A stretch of DNA of 64,000 nucleotides. Origin: Virgibacillus halotolerans (GTDB lineage Bacteria; Bacillota; Bacilli; Bacillales; Amphibacillaceae). Every line of letters begins with the position of its first letter. The first letter of the stretch is position 1. The notes under the pieces were generated by a model that saw nothing but the letters and a program-made list of their open reading frames with translations, was not told the origin of the DNA and did no database searches. Where the stretch lies: NCBI RefSeq assembly GCF_016908515.1, contig NZ_JAFBEA010000001.1, positions 992,001-1,056,000 of the forward strand. The letters are read 5' to 3'. This document shows, in pieces, positions 52,824 to 62,269 of this stretch. The translations under genes were made by a program, and so were the position numbers.

Positions 52824-54182
52824 TTAGTCATCGATTAATAAACGTACAATATTGTCTTCAATCCCCTTTCCCTCCTCTTCATCAAGTAGATTATTAATCA
52901 TAATTGAAAAGATGAGCACTTTATTTTGCCTCGTTGTTACATAACCCGATAATGTACTCACACTATAAATCGTTCCTGTTTTGGCCTGTACGGTGGTGCC
53001 TTCCAGTCGTTCGCTTAGTGTACCACCAATCATCCGCTCGCAATAACCCGCAACTGGCAGAGCATGTAAAAACATAGGAAACCAAACCATTTGTTGGATC
53101 GTATATAACAACCTCGAAATTTCATTCGGCGGAATTAAATTGGCATGTGATATGCCGGACCCGTCCCTGATAAAGATCGTATCCGTATTCATTCCATACT
53201 CGGAAAGTACTGCTTCTAATACTTCCAAGCCCTTCTCCCAACTCCCTTCCCCGTAAACAACTTTACCCATCTCTTTCAATAAAATTTCCCCGTGTCCGTT
53301 ATTGCTTAATTTCATAAAGGGAATGAGTAATTCAGATAAGGGAATGGAGTGATGTGTCAGCAATATTTCAGCACTTTCTGGCGTTTTTCCTGAATCCGCT
53401 TCTCCTTCCCATAAAATACCATTATCCCTTAATGCCTGTTTGAATAAATTCAACGCATAGCCAGTTGGCTCCCATACTGCGATATATTCTTTGATCGGAT
53501 CAGCCTTCATAGGGATCATTCCTTTTATCAGGATCGTATTCCCACCGTGACTTCGCTCAATCGTTATATCCGCCTCCAGATCATGTGCCCCCGTTATCGC
53601 AGTGGAAACGATTTTTATATAATCTGTGTTTGGATAAATATTGATTGCTGGTGTGTCGCCAATGCGGGCACCAGGGCTCACTCCGATGATGATGGAGCCG
53701 GCATCATAGTCCTCGTCTGGTGAGGCCGTTAATGCTGATACCTGTGAGCCATAATAAAATTGTTCATCACTCCAGATCATATCTGGCGATAAACGAACAG
53801 CGTCATACCAGGTATCATCAGCAATGATATCTCCGGAAATCTCCCTTATACCAAGCGTATACAGTTGCTTAGCGATCTCTTGGAAATCACATGGCAGCAA
53901 TGTAGGATCTCCCTTCCCTTTGATATAAAGGTTGCCTTGGAGCCGCTCCCCCTTAAGTAGACCTTCCGTTAAAATTTCAGTCGCAAAAGTATAATCCTTC
54001 CCCAATACTAAAAGTGCTGCAGTGGCTGTCAGTAATTTCATATTAGAAGCCGGTCTTAGCCGCGTATCTCCCATGTAGTCATACAACATTTCGCCAGTTT
54101 CAGCATTTCTGACGCTCATGCCAATGAAAGCACCAGCTAATTTCGGTTCCTTTTTTATGTATTCGTTTAGTTTATTTTTCAT
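52824..54182 (-). CDS. PBP4-type D-alanyl-D-alanine carboxypeptidase (S13), no signal peptide
   Basis: A 452-residue S13 peptidase. The active-site motifs are all present: Ser46-N-M-Lys49 (RPASNMKLL), the SNN of KLSNNGHGE at about 288, and KTG in QAKTGTIYS at about 401. The long inserted domain of class C PBPs lies between the first two. The protein starts MKNKLNEYIKKEP with no hydrophobic leader, and a stop codon precedes the ATG in frame, so a signal peptide has not been missed. Family members act outside the membrane, so its location is a puzzle. Confidence 0.88.
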   Translation of the reverse strand: MKNKLNEYIKKEPKLAGAFIGMSVRNAETGEMLYDYMGDTRLRPASNMKLLTATAALLVLGKDYTFATEILTEGLLKGERLQGNLYIKGKGDPTLLPCDFQEIAKQLYTLGIREISGDIIADDTWYDAVRLSPDMIWSDEQFYYGSQVSALTASPDEDYDAGSIIIGVSPGARIGDTPAINIYPNTDYIKIVSTAITGAHDLEADITIERSHGGNTILIKGMIPMKADPIKEYIAVWEPTGYALNLFKQALRDNGILWEGEADSGKTPESAEILLTHHSIPLSELLIPFMKLSNNGHGEILLKEMGKVVYGEGSWEKGLEVLEAVLSEYGMNTDTIFIRDGSGISHANLIPPNEISRLLYTIQQMVWFPMFLHALPVAGYCERMIGGTLSERLEGTTVQAKTGTIYSVSTLSGYVTTRQNKVLIFSIMINNLLDEEEGKGIEDNIVRLLIDD

Positions 54183-54374
54183 TTATGATGCCCCTTTATG
54201 AGGTTAGTTCTGGTTATCCTTATATAATACTTCTAGATGAAGGTGCTGGATTCCTTTTTTGTTGCGCAAGTTTGGCAATGTGGGGCTCAAGTTGCATAAT
54301 ATACCTTTTTAAATATTATATTTTTTCGAGGCCATTGCTGTCGCTATATTTCCGCCTTTCCCCATAAATTCCCA

Positions 54375-54417
54375 TTGATAATTAAATAGATTCTACATAC
54401 AATAAGAACAAACGTTC
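54375..54417 (+). promoter_or_regulatory. LexA-controlled promoter of the Y-family polymerase gene
   Basis: TTGATA (54375-54380), 17 bases, TACAAT (54398-54403), then GAAC-AAAC-GTTC (54406-54417), a perfect LexA/DinR core covering the start of transcription. Repression by LexA and SOS induction follow from known Bacillus sites. Confidence 0.8.
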
Positions 54418-54435
54418 CTCAAAGGTGATGAGTAC

Positions 54436-55686
54436 ATGGATTATTCGACATATCCGCGTAATGATGTCTTATGTATTGATATACGATCTTTTTATGCAAG
54501 TGTAGAAGCGGTAAAATTGGGATTGGATCCGATGAAAACAATGCTCGCAGTCGTTGGGGATCCAAACAGATCTGGCAGCATTGTCCTTGCCGCGTCCCCA
54601 GAATTAAAACGAAGATACGGAATCAGTAATGTGAGCCGTTTTTTTGAGTTACCCAATGATCCCGACGTTCATATCATTCCAGCCCACATGGCGGATTATT
54701 TACATGTTTCCGTTGAAATAACCAAACTGATGAATCAATATGCGCCGAAAACAGCAATTCATCCGTATTCTGTTGATGAAGTTTGGATAACCGTGAATGG
54801 ACTCAAGAAATTGTTCGGTGGTCCGTGGGAAATAGCTGAACAAATCAAGTCCGACATGCTCGAAACCTTTGGACTTACTTGTTCGATTGGTATCGGGGAT
54901 AACAAGTTTCTCGCAAAAGTTGTGATGGATCTGCATGCTAAAAAGCATGGTATAGTCGAGTGTAGGTATGAAGATGTGAAGGAAAAGCTTTGGCCTTTTC
55001 CTGTAGAGGCAATTTGGGGGATCGGCAGCAGAATGAAGCGTAACTTGAATCGAATGGGAATCATCACCCTGGGCCAACTCGCTAATTTTAAATTAGAACG
55101 TATTAAAAAACGATTCGGCGTGATGGGTGAACAGCTATACTGGCATGCCTGGGGCATTGACTTAAGCCCAGTGTATGGTAACTTCACCAAGACAGAGCAA
55201 AAAGGCTTCGGGCATGGAATCTCCTTATTGCGCGACTATACCAAAGACGAGGTCGCCACTTGTATACTCGATCTTTGTGAAGAAGTTTGTCGCAGAGCAC
55301 GTACCGCGGGCAAAGTTGGGAAAACAATTCACCTCGGTATATCTTACACCAAAGAAACAGCTGGTGGGTTTTCCCGTTCAAGATCGATTACCCATCCATC
55401 CAACGTAACCATGGATATTTATCGGATCTGTATGCAGCTTTTCAACCAATTCTACGACGGAAACAGCAATATAAGACATGTATATGTTACCCTTGATCAG
55501 CTATTTGAAAAAAGGGAAACACAACTGGATTTGTTTGAGGATCGTTCAAAGAAAAATGATATTGGTTATGTGATGGACGCGATTCGCGATAGATTCGGAT
55601 CAACTGCTATCCTGCGCGCTTCCAGTTACACCGATGCAGGCATTATATTGGATCGCAGTACAAAAATCGGCGGCCATAAAGCGTAA
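54436..55686 (+). CDS. Y-family DNA polymerase (YqjW/UvrX-type)
   Basis: A 416-residue translesion polymerase. The catalytic acids are Asp15 in VLCIDIRSFYASVEA and the SVDE pair at about 113-115 in HPYSVDEVWI; CSIGIGDNKFLAK and IWGIGSRMKRNLNRMGI (helix-hairpin-helix) follow. Near the C-terminus, TQLDLFED is a beta-clamp-binding QLxLF motif. The closest type is Bacillus YqjW (PolY2) or SP-beta UvrX. AGGTGAT precedes the ATG, and a LexA box lies in the promoter. Confidence 0.93.
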   Translation: MDYSTYPRNDVLCIDIRSFYASVEAVKLGLDPMKTMLAVVGDPNRSGSIVLAASPELKRRYGISNVSRFFELPNDPDVHIIPAHMADYLHVSVEITKLMNQYAPKTAIHPYSVDEVWITVNGLKKLFGGPWEIAEQIKSDMLETFGLTCSIGIGDNKFLAKVVMDLHAKKHGIVECRYEDVKEKLWPFPVEAIWGIGSRMKRNLNRMGIITLGQLANFKLERIKKRFGVMGEQLYWHAWGIDLSPVYGNFTKTEQKGFGHGISLLRDYTKDEVATCILDLCEEVCRRARTAGKVGKTIHLGISYTKETAGGFSRSRSITHPSNVTMDIYRICMQLFNQFYDGNSNIRHVYVTLDQLFEKRETQLDLFEDRSKKNDIGYVMDAIRDRFGSTAILRASSYTDAGIILDRSTKIGGHKA

Positions 55687-55753
55687 AAAAATAGCAATTG
55701 TTTAATGAAGCAATAAATGAATATGATGAAGTTGCAAAGCACATACCAGCGAA

Positions 55754-56102
55754 GGAAATACACGAAGACTCCAGCGGGAAAGCGAAGACGCTGAGACCCC
55801 GTAGCGTTCTCGAAGTCACTGAAAAAGGGGAAGATTTTAAAAAATATTGTTTTTCACCTTAATCTAGCATCTCGAATATACGGAGACTCCTGCGGGAAAT
55901 AAGAGATCGACGAGACCCCGCAGGACGGTAGTCCGAGGAGACTCGACACTCGCCCGCGGAAAGCTCAGTATATTCGAAGATGCGATGGTAGATCCGCATA
56001 TTATAGTGCTATATTTTACTTTTTCAGTGGTCTCAGCGTTCTTTGCGAGGAGGCTCAGCGCGAGCCCTAGGATGCGCGTTAGGATGCGCGTAGTGTATTT
56101 CC
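55754..56102. repeat. Outer inverted-repeat element, interrupted
   Basis: GGAAATACAC at 55754-55763 and GTGTATTTCC at 56093-56102 are perfect terminal inverted repeats. The interior has GAAGACTCCAGCGGGAAAGC and GAGGAGGCTCAGCGCGAGCC, the kind of GC-rich imperfect palindrome repeated in Bacillaceae genomes. The 225-bp MITE copy 2 plus its 7-bp duplication is inserted within it; without them the element would be about 117 bp. A tandem AGGATGCGCGT occurs near the right end. Confidence 0.65.
55811..56035. repeat. MITE-like inverted-repeat element, copy 2 (225 bp)
   Basis: The element matches copy 1 (42989-43272) along most of its length, including ATCTCGAATATACGGAGACT, CCCGCAGGACGGTAGTCCGA and the right terminus CAGTGGTCTCA. 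The left terminus is partly diverged (CGAAGTCACTGAAAAA). GCGTTCT flanks it on both sides (55804-55810 and 56036-56042), a 7-bp target duplication. It has inserted into the outer repeat. Confidence 0.82.
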
Positions 56103-56171
56103 AGAGGGTATGTTATGTCGTAGTTTCTATCAACTGTGGTAGCAATCGCAACAAACTATGTGAAAACAGTC

Positions 56172-56205
56172 AAAAAATAAAGCCTCACCTAATCGTGAGA
56201 CTTTA
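56172..56205 (-). terminator. Terminator after the DHA2 efflux gene
   Basis: AAAGcCTCAC and GTGAGaCTTT arms around six bases; the minus-strand product continues ATTTTTT. Confidence 0.78.
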
Positions 56206-56213
56206 CCCTTTTT

Positions 56214-57632
56214 TTATTTGTTTTCCGTATATACATGTGGCTGTGGCTTTTTAATAAAGAAAGACAGCACAAGCCCAATAATCGCAAAAATACCTGCAAC
56301 AATGAAGGAAACATTGACGCCGTGGATAAGTCCATTGACACCCTCATTAGGTATTGCACTATTTGACATAACAGTCACGAGCAAAGCCGTTCCAACAGCA
56401 CCCGCAACTTGACGCATCGTATTGTTCATTGCCGTACCATGTGGAATTAAATCTGCTGGTAACTGATTTAACCCGGCTGTTGTCACGGGCATCATGACCA
56501 TTGCAATTCCAATCATTCTAACCGCGTTGACTACTGCTAAATACAGAAATGTTGTCTGGTCATCCAGATTCGTAAACATAAATGTTGTAATCGTGAGAAT
56601 CGATAAACCGGTAATTGTAAGGTATCTCGCACCAAATTTATCAAACAATTTCCCTGTAATAGGGTTAGCAATTCCCATGATAATAGCACCAGGTAAAAGC
56701 ATTAAACCTGATTGGAATGCATTGAACCCAAGCATGGTTTGCATTAGTAACGGTAAAACAACGGCAGCCCCAATCATGGCAATAAATGTAACCATGCCTA
56801 GTGCAGTTGTAATCGTAAAGATTTTATTTTTAAATACCCTGAATTCCAGGATTGGCTCTTCCAATTTAAGCTGCCTCAGAATAAACCACACAAGTGCTAA
56901 CGCTCCAATGATCATTGGAACCACTACGTGCATACTTGCCCATCCTTCGCCACCTGCGGAACTAAACCCATACAATAATCCGCCGAAGCCTAATGTGGAT
57001 AATATGATAGATAGTATATCCAATTTTGGATATGTTTGTTTTGTCACATTTTTAAGTACAAAGTAAGCTACGATAAGGTCAATGATCGCGATTGGCAAGA
57101 TGACAATAAACAAGCTTCTCCATGGGAACTGTTCGACAAGCCAGCCAGATAACGATGGTCCGATTGCAGGAGCAAAGGCAATAACCATTCCGAACCATCC
57201 CATCGCTGTACCACGCTTTTCAATCGGGAAGATCATAAACAGAATTGTTTGCATCAGTGGCATAATAATACCAGCGCCTGATGCCTGTAGAATTCTACCT
57301 GCCATTAAAAACGCGAAACTGGGGGCGACGGAACAAACTGCTGTCCCTAAAGCAAACAGGCCCATCGCTGTGAAAAATAATCCTCTTGTTGTAAAACGTT
57401 GAATTAAAAAGGCAGTGATTGGAATCATAATACCATTCACAAGCATAAAAATAGACTGTAGCCATTGAGCAACACTTGCATCGAGATTTAAATCTCTCAT
57501 GATATGCGGCAATGCCGTTGCTAGCAATGTCTGATTCAGGATCGCCACAAAAGCGCCTGAAATCAGCATAATCATAACTGGAATTTTGTTAACTTCCTTT
57601 TGTGATTGTGCCGGTTTTTGATGTTCAACCAT
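56214..57632 (-). CDS. DHA2-family MFS multidrug efflux transporter
   Basis: A 472-residue protein with about 14 helices, of the EmrB/QacA type. Landmarks: LNQTLLATALPHIMRDL in helix 1 (motif D1), the helix-2/3 loop, GRILQASGAGIIMPLMQTILF in helix 4, and WRSLFIVILP after motif C. GTALLVTVM lies near the C-terminal helices. AAGAAGGAA precedes the ATG. It stands alone; no regulator is adjacent. The drugs exported are not known. Confidence 0.92.
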   Translation of the reverse strand: MVEHQKPAQSQKEVNKIPVMIMLISGAFVAILNQTLLATALPHIMRDLNLDASVAQWLQSIFMLVNGIMIPITAFLIQRFTTRGLFFTAMGLFALGTAVCSVAPSFAFLMAGRILQASGAGIIMPLMQTILFMIFPIEKRGTAMGWFGMVIAFAPAIGPSLSGWLVEQFPWRSLFIVILPIAIIDLIVAYFVLKNVTKQTYPKLDILSIILSTLGFGGLLYGFSSAGGEGWASMHVVVPMIIGALALVWFILRQLKLEEPILEFRVFKNKIFTITTALGMVTFIAMIGAAVVLPLLMQTMLGFNAFQSGLMLLPGAIIMGIANPITGKLFDKFGARYLTITGLSILTITTFMFTNLDDQTTFLYLAVVNAVRMIGIAMVMMPVTTAGLNQLPADLIPHGTAMNNTMRQVAGAVGTALLVTVMSNSAIPNEGVNGLIHGVNVSFIVAGIFAIIGLVLSFFIKKPQPHVYTENK

Positions 57633-57678
57633 ATTTTTCCTTCTTTCTTTTACATGTTAATATTTATCATGTCATTAT

Positions 57679-57733
57679 ATAAAGTGAAACTTCATTCAGT
57701 GAGAGTTTTACTACCCGCCAAACTGCGATAAAA
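57679..57733. repeat. 55-bp dispersed repeat, copy B
   Basis: About 51 of 55 bases match 5803-5857 in the same orientation. This copy lies 45 bp upstream of the DHA2 transporter start, in the opposite orientation to that gene. Confidence 0.75.
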
Positions 57734-57920
57734 ATCATATATTTAGTTAGTAACTAAAAAACAGATACAATAGAGCAGGATACCATAACCATTCCCAATT
57801 TGAAACTATTTCAACTTGGCAACCCAATAGTAAATAAAATATTTTTGACATGAGGAAGGAAAAACTGCTGATTACGGTATGTTTTATTTTTCGCTAAAAG
57901 ATACTTTAAATCTTTCTAAA

Positions 57921-58349
57921 TTACAACGATACATTTTCTTCTTCTTTCCCATTCAACATCAATCTAAAATTAATCGTTGCTTTTAATGAATCAGACACAG
58001 AACAATATTTGTCTTTTCCCAGACGAATCGCACGCCAGATTTTCTTGCTGTCAATGTCACCATCAATGATAAATGTCACATTAATATCCGTAAAACCCTT
58101 TGGCGCTTCTTCTTTTCTGATCCCATCTGTTTCTATTTTTATTTGATCAATTTTTTCTAAATGCGGTCTGAGGATCATCGTTATATCAATGCCAATACAG
58201 CCAGCCAAGGAACCTAAAAGCATTTCAGTTGGTGTCGCACCTTTTCCTAGTCCACCGTATGCTTCCGTCGCATCCATATTAATATCGTAACCAGAATCAC
58301 CTACTGCGGTAAAAGCTCTACCACCTGTCCATGTTGTTGTTACTTTCAT
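57921..58349 (-). CDS. OsmC family peroxide-reducing protein
   Basis: A 142-residue OsmC/Ohr-fold protein. The two reactive cysteines are Cys51 in SLAGCIGID and Cys116 in DKYCSVSDSL, as in thiol peroxidases of this superfamily. The TPTEMLLGSLAGC context is OsmC/YhfA-like. The ATG at 58349 follows GGAAGGGTGA. It starts 16 bp after the AbgT gene on the same strand, so both are probably one transcript. Confidence 0.92.
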   Translation of the reverse strand: MKVTTTWTGGRAFTAVGDSGYDINMDATEAYGGLGKGATPTEMLLGSLAGCIGIDITMILRPHLEKIDQIKIETDGIRKEEAPKGFTDINVTFIIDGDIDSKKIWRAIRLGKDKYCSVSDSLKATINFRLMLNGKEEENVSL

Positions 58350-58365
58350 TTCAATCACCCTTCCT

Positions 58366-59904
58366 TTAATAAGTCAAACTTGTACCAGGTCCAAATGGAA
58401 TGCCTAGCAAATACCAAATAGCAAAGAAGATAGACCAGCAAATAAGAATAATAATCGAATACGGCAACATAAGAGAAATCACGGTACCAACACCATTTTT
58501 CTTACCATAACGCTGTGCAAAAGCAACGATTAACGGAAAAAATGGCATTAATGGAGAAATGATATTCGTTGCGGAATCCCCAACCCGATAAGCTACTTGC
58601 GTCACTTCTGGAGCAATTCCCATTTGCATGAACATAGGCACAAAAACGGGTGCCATAATCGCCCACTTTGCTGAATCAGCAGCAATAAATAAATTAATCA
58701 AAGCTGTAATAACAATTAAAGATATAAGTAATGGGCCACCTTCTAAATGAATAACTTGTAATAAATCAGCACCTTTTACAGCAATAATCGTACCTAAATT
58801 TGTATAATTAAATAACGCGACAAACTGTGCAGCAAAAAAGATTAATACAATAAAACCAGCCATTGTTTCCAAAGAAGAAGCCATCAGGTTGGCTACGTCC
58901 TTATCATTTTTCACCGTTTTTGTAACGAATCCATAAACAATACCAGGAACTAGAAAAATAAGCATCATAATGAAGACGATACTACTCATAAATGGGGATG
59001 TAATAATACTGCCGCCCTCACCTCGTAATACGCCATTTTCAGGTATGACAAGTAAAGCAATGATGATAACTGTGAGTACAACGGAAATATTTGCCCAGCG
59101 TAGACCTTTCTTCTCCAGTTTCGTAATTTCACGCTGTTCCGCTACTGGTTCATGTGGCTCGTATTTACCCAATTTTGGCTCAACGACCTTATCCGTAATA
59201 ATCGTTCCTATAATAACAATTAAAAAGGTAGAGGCAAACATGAAAAACCAGTTATCGGTGGGGTTAACAACATATGTAGCATTTAATATATTGGCAGCTT
59301 CTGTTGTAATCCCGCTTAATAATGGATCATTTGTACCTAAAAAGAGATTGGCGGAATATCCCCCCGCTACACCAGCAAAGGCAGCTGATAAACCGGCCAA
59401 CGGATGTCTTTTAAATCCTAAGAAAATAATCGCACCGAGCGGCACAAGTACAACATAGCCAACAGATGCAGCAACATTTGACAATACACCCATCAGCACG
59501 ACGATAGGTGTGACAAGTTTCCTTGGTGCTTTTGTAACAGTATTCGTCATTACTGCACTAATATAACCACTTTTTTCTGCGACACCAACACCGAGCATCG
59601 CTACCAATACCGGTCCTAGCGCTACAAAAGAGGTAAAGTTTTCGACTACATGTGAAAACATGTAGGCAATACCTTCAGGAAGAAGTAAACTGACCGCCTT
59701 TACGGTTAGCATCTCCAATTTCCCTGTTTCGTCATTTACGCCTTCAAAGCTCACACTCGTTCCCATTAAGTAAAGTATATGGGACAAGACGATTACAATG
59801 AGGGTAAAGATAATAAAGATTGTCACTGGATGAGGTAATTTATTTCCTTTTTCTTCAATAAAGTTCAACATCCGAATTGATTTAGATGGTTTTGATTGAT
59901 TCAT
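58366..59904 (-). CDS. AbgT family transporter
   Basis: A 512-residue membrane protein of the AbgT family, described for p-aminobenzoyl-glutamate uptake and also for sulfonamide efflux. Seen: GNKLPHPVTIFIIF near the N-terminus, LGVGVAEKSGYISAVM, FLGTNDPLLSGIT and, towards the C-terminus, RVGDSATNIISPLMPFFPL. About 12 helices are expected. The ATG at 59904 follows GGGAGGG; nine upstream codons have none. Paired with an OsmC gene, which is unusual. Confidence 0.92.
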   Translation of the reverse strand: MNQSKPSKSIRMLNFIEEKGNKLPHPVTIFIIFTLIVIVLSHILYLMGTSVSFEGVNDETGKLEMLTVKAVSLLLPEGIAYMFSHVVENFTSFVALGPVLVAMLGVGVAEKSGYISAVMTNTVTKAPRKLVTPIVVLMGVLSNVAASVGYVVLVPLGAIIFLGFKRHPLAGLSAAFAGVAGGYSANLFLGTNDPLLSGITTEAANILNATYVVNPTDNWFFMFASTFLIVIIGTIITDKVVEPKLGKYEPHEPVAEQREITKLEKKGLRWANISVVLTVIIIALLVIPENGVLRGEGGSIITSPFMSSIVFIMMLIFLVPGIVYGFVTKTVKNDKDVANLMASSLETMAGFIVLIFFAAQFVALFNYTNLGTIIAVKGADLLQVIHLEGGPLLISLIVITALINLFIAADSAKWAIMAPVFVPMFMQMGIAPEVTQVAYRVGDSATNIISPLMPFFPLIVAFAQRYGKKNGVGTVISLMLPYSIIILICWSIFFAIWYLLGIPFGPGTSLTY

Positions 59905-59968
59905 CTTGCCCTCCCAAAGAAATAATTTCATTCATTAGTATACATGTCCATGTAAATAAAATTCCTTT

Positions 59969-61156
59969 TTAGTGATATAAATAATCTCTTGTCATCGGTA
60001 GTTCATTATTCGGTCCTTTCGTAATCAAAAATTGATGTAAATCTGAAATACCGCAAGTAAAGTTCGCCGCACACGCATTTAAATATAAACGCCACATACG
60101 AATAAAACGCTCATCAAATTTCTCACGTACTGCGTCAAGATTCTCCTCAAAGTTACGGATCCAGTGACGCAATGTTAAATTATAATGCCGTCTTAAACTT
60201 TCAACATCTACAATGCGAAGATCATTTTGGGACATACCATCAATCAGTTCACGAATCGATGGTATCGCACCGCCCGGAAAGATATATTTTGTTAAAAAGG
60301 CATTTCCTTCTACTTCGATCAATCCTGTAATACAATGCAATAATGCGACACCACCATTTGTTAACAATTTATTTGTGTGTTCCATAAAGATCGGAATATT
60401 TTCGTGACCGACATGTTCCAACATACCTACGCTAACGATCCGGTCAAATACTGTATTATCTTTGATAAGTTCGCGATAATCAACGAGTTTGACTTCCACA
60501 TCATCTTGAAGGTTTTCAGCTACAATACGATCTTGCGTTTTTTTATATTGCTCCTCACTCAACGTAATCCCCAATGCCTGTACGTCATAGTGTTTTGCAG
60601 CTTCTGTAATCAGATGGCCCCAACCACAACCAATATCCAGCAACTTTTGTCCAGGTTGTAAGTTCAACTTTTTCAAGATATGGTGGATTTTATTCATTTG
60701 GGCTTGATATAACGTATCTTCTGGCGTCTTAAAATAAGCACAGGAATAATTCATCGTTTCATCAAGCCAAAGACCGTAAAAGTCATTACCTAGATCATAG
60801 TGATAAGCAGCATTTTCTTTGGATTCTTTCGCATCATTCGATTTCTTCTTCGTGAACTGTTTTAATGTCTTGGACTGATTGAGAAAACTATCCTTTTGTT
60901 TAAAAATAGTCTCCATCACGTATTCAAGATCACCATTAACCTCTATATCCTTATTCATATACCCCTCAGCTAAAGCAATCATCGGCTCCTTGGCCAGCTT
61001 TTCCGTATCTAACGCCTGATTAAATGTAAGATGAAATTTGGGATCTCCTTCATTATAATTTATCGTTGAACCATCCCAAAATGTCACACCGAATGGATCT
61101 GTTGACAGATTCCCTAAAACCTTTTTATAAATTGATTTTTTAATAGATATACCCAA
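59969..61156 (-). CDS. cfa: Cyclopropane-fatty-acyl-phospholipid synthase
   Basis: A 395-residue SAM-dependent enzyme that adds a methylene bridge to unsaturated membrane acyl chains. Visible: YHYDLGNDFYGLWLDETMNYSCAYF, the SAM motif LLDIGCGWGHL at about 172, GITLSEEQ, and VGMLEHVGHEN; GGAIPS and HWIRNFE lie near the C-terminus. The start is taken as TTG at 61156, six bases after AAGGTGG; a nine-codon extension overlaps that site. It is probably monocistronic. Confidence 0.93.
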   Translation of the reverse strand: MGISIKKSIYKKVLGNLSTDPFGVTFWDGSTINYNEGDPKFHLTFNQALDTEKLAKEPMIALAEGYMNKDIEVNGDLEYVMETIFKQKDSFLNQSKTLKQFTKKKSNDAKESKENAAYHYDLGNDFYGLWLDETMNYSCAYFKTPEDTLYQAQMNKIHHILKKLNLQPGQKLLDIGCGWGHLITEAAKHYDVQALGITLSEEQYKKTQDRIVAENLQDDVEVKLVDYRELIKDNTVFDRIVSVGMLEHVGHENIPIFMEHTNKLLTNGGVALLHCITGLIEVEGNAFLTKYIFPGGAIPSIRELIDGMSQNDLRIVDVESLRRHYNLTLRHWIRNFEENLDAVREKFDERFIRMWRLYLNACAANFTCGISDLHQFLITKGPNNELPMTRDYLYH

Positions 61157-61466
61157 ACTGATCCACCTTTCCTTCCTATACATTCCTTTTTAATACGTTC
61201 TACAAAAAAAGCATCTTCTAATATGATAATATACACATGAAATAAATGACAAAAATAAGCTTATAGGGACCACTTTCCCAAACTTCCATCACGTTCAGTT
61301 AAATGACTATATACAAGCTAATAGGAGTCTTTTCGCGTTCGGATTGTCAAGTTGCATAGACATATAGACACTTCCTCTCATCTGTTTGCTTGCTATGACA
61401 CTTATTAGCACTTGGCGCGATTCTTGCATTAAGATTCATGAGGTTTCTAAAAGGGAGGAAAAATTT

Positions 61467-62252
61467 ATGGATTATCAATTTTCAACATTAGCATATGAAG
61501 ACCAAATTGCGATCGTGGAAATAAATACCCCGCCTGCCAATACTTTATCAATAAAGGCTATTGCAGAATTACGCACAATCATCAAAAAATTAGATGAGGA
61601 AACAGATGTACATGGGATTATTATTACAGGTGCAGGACGCTTCTTTGTTGCAGGGGCAGATATTAAGGAGTTTGTCCCAGCGCTTGGCGATGATCAGCAG
61701 GGCTTAGCTATGTCAAAAGCAGGCCAAGCACTTTGTAATGAAATAGAAGCAATAAAGAAACCCGTCATCGCAGCCATTAATGGCCCAGCATTAGGCGGTG
61801 GTATGGAATTAGCTATGGCATGTCATTTTCGGATTGCCTCGGAAAATGCTGTACTTGGACTTCCAGAATTAAAGCTGGGATTAATTCCATCATTTGGCGG
61901 GACACAAAGACTGAGTAGAATAACAAATACAGCAACAGCATTAGATTTAATCCTTACTGGTAAACAAATAAGTGGCAAAGAAGCCCAGGTACTTGATATC
62001 ATTCAAGTAAGCGTTCCCAAAGAAGAACTTTTATCTACAGCATTAACGATTGCAAAATCGTTTGTAGATGGGAAAAGTATGACAAGTGTGAAACGGGCAA
62101 TCGAATGTGTGATAAAAGGCTACAATGAAAACCTTGTAGACGGTTTAGCAAGGGAAAGCAAACAGTTTGCCGAACTTTTCTTAACAGCGGATGCGAAAGA
62201 AGGCATTCAAGCTTTCGTTGAAAAGCGAAAGCCGGAGTTCAAACAATCGTAA
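61467..62252 (+). CDS. Enoyl-CoA hydratase
   Basis: A 261-residue crotonase-fold enzyme that hydrates trans-2-enoyl-CoA. The oxyanion-hole segments are FFVAGADIKEF at about 58-68 and NGPALGGGMELAMACHFRIA at about 105-124; the LPELKLGLIPSFGGTQRL motif follows with its conserved Glu. The ATG at 61467 follows GGGAGGAA; an open 27-codon extension to 61386 has no ribosome binding site. It lies 17 bp before the next crotonase-fold gene, forming an operon. Confidence 0.92.
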   Translation: MDYQFSTLAYEDQIAIVEINTPPANTLSIKAIAELRTIIKKLDEETDVHGIIITGAGRFFVAGADIKEFVPALGDDQQGLAMSKAGQALCNEIEAIKKPVIAAINGPALGGGMELAMACHFRIASENAVLGLPELKLGLIPSFGGTQRLSRITNTATALDLILTGKQISGKEAQVLDIIQVSVPKEELLSTALTIAKSFVDGKSMTSVKRAIECVIKGYNENLVDGLARESKQFAELFLTADAKEGIQAFVEKRKPEFKQS

Positions 62253-62269
62253 AGGGAGTGTACAACAAC

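Noticed and set aside
56071-56091. Tandem GATGCGCGT repeat as a possible CRISPR or minisatellite
   Set aside because: Only two units with no spacers; it is a local duplication inside the outer inverted-repeat element.
56494-57066. A 190-codon frame on the plus strand opposite the DHA2 transporter
   Set aside because: It is the mirror of membrane-helix codons, without a ribosome binding site or family motifs.
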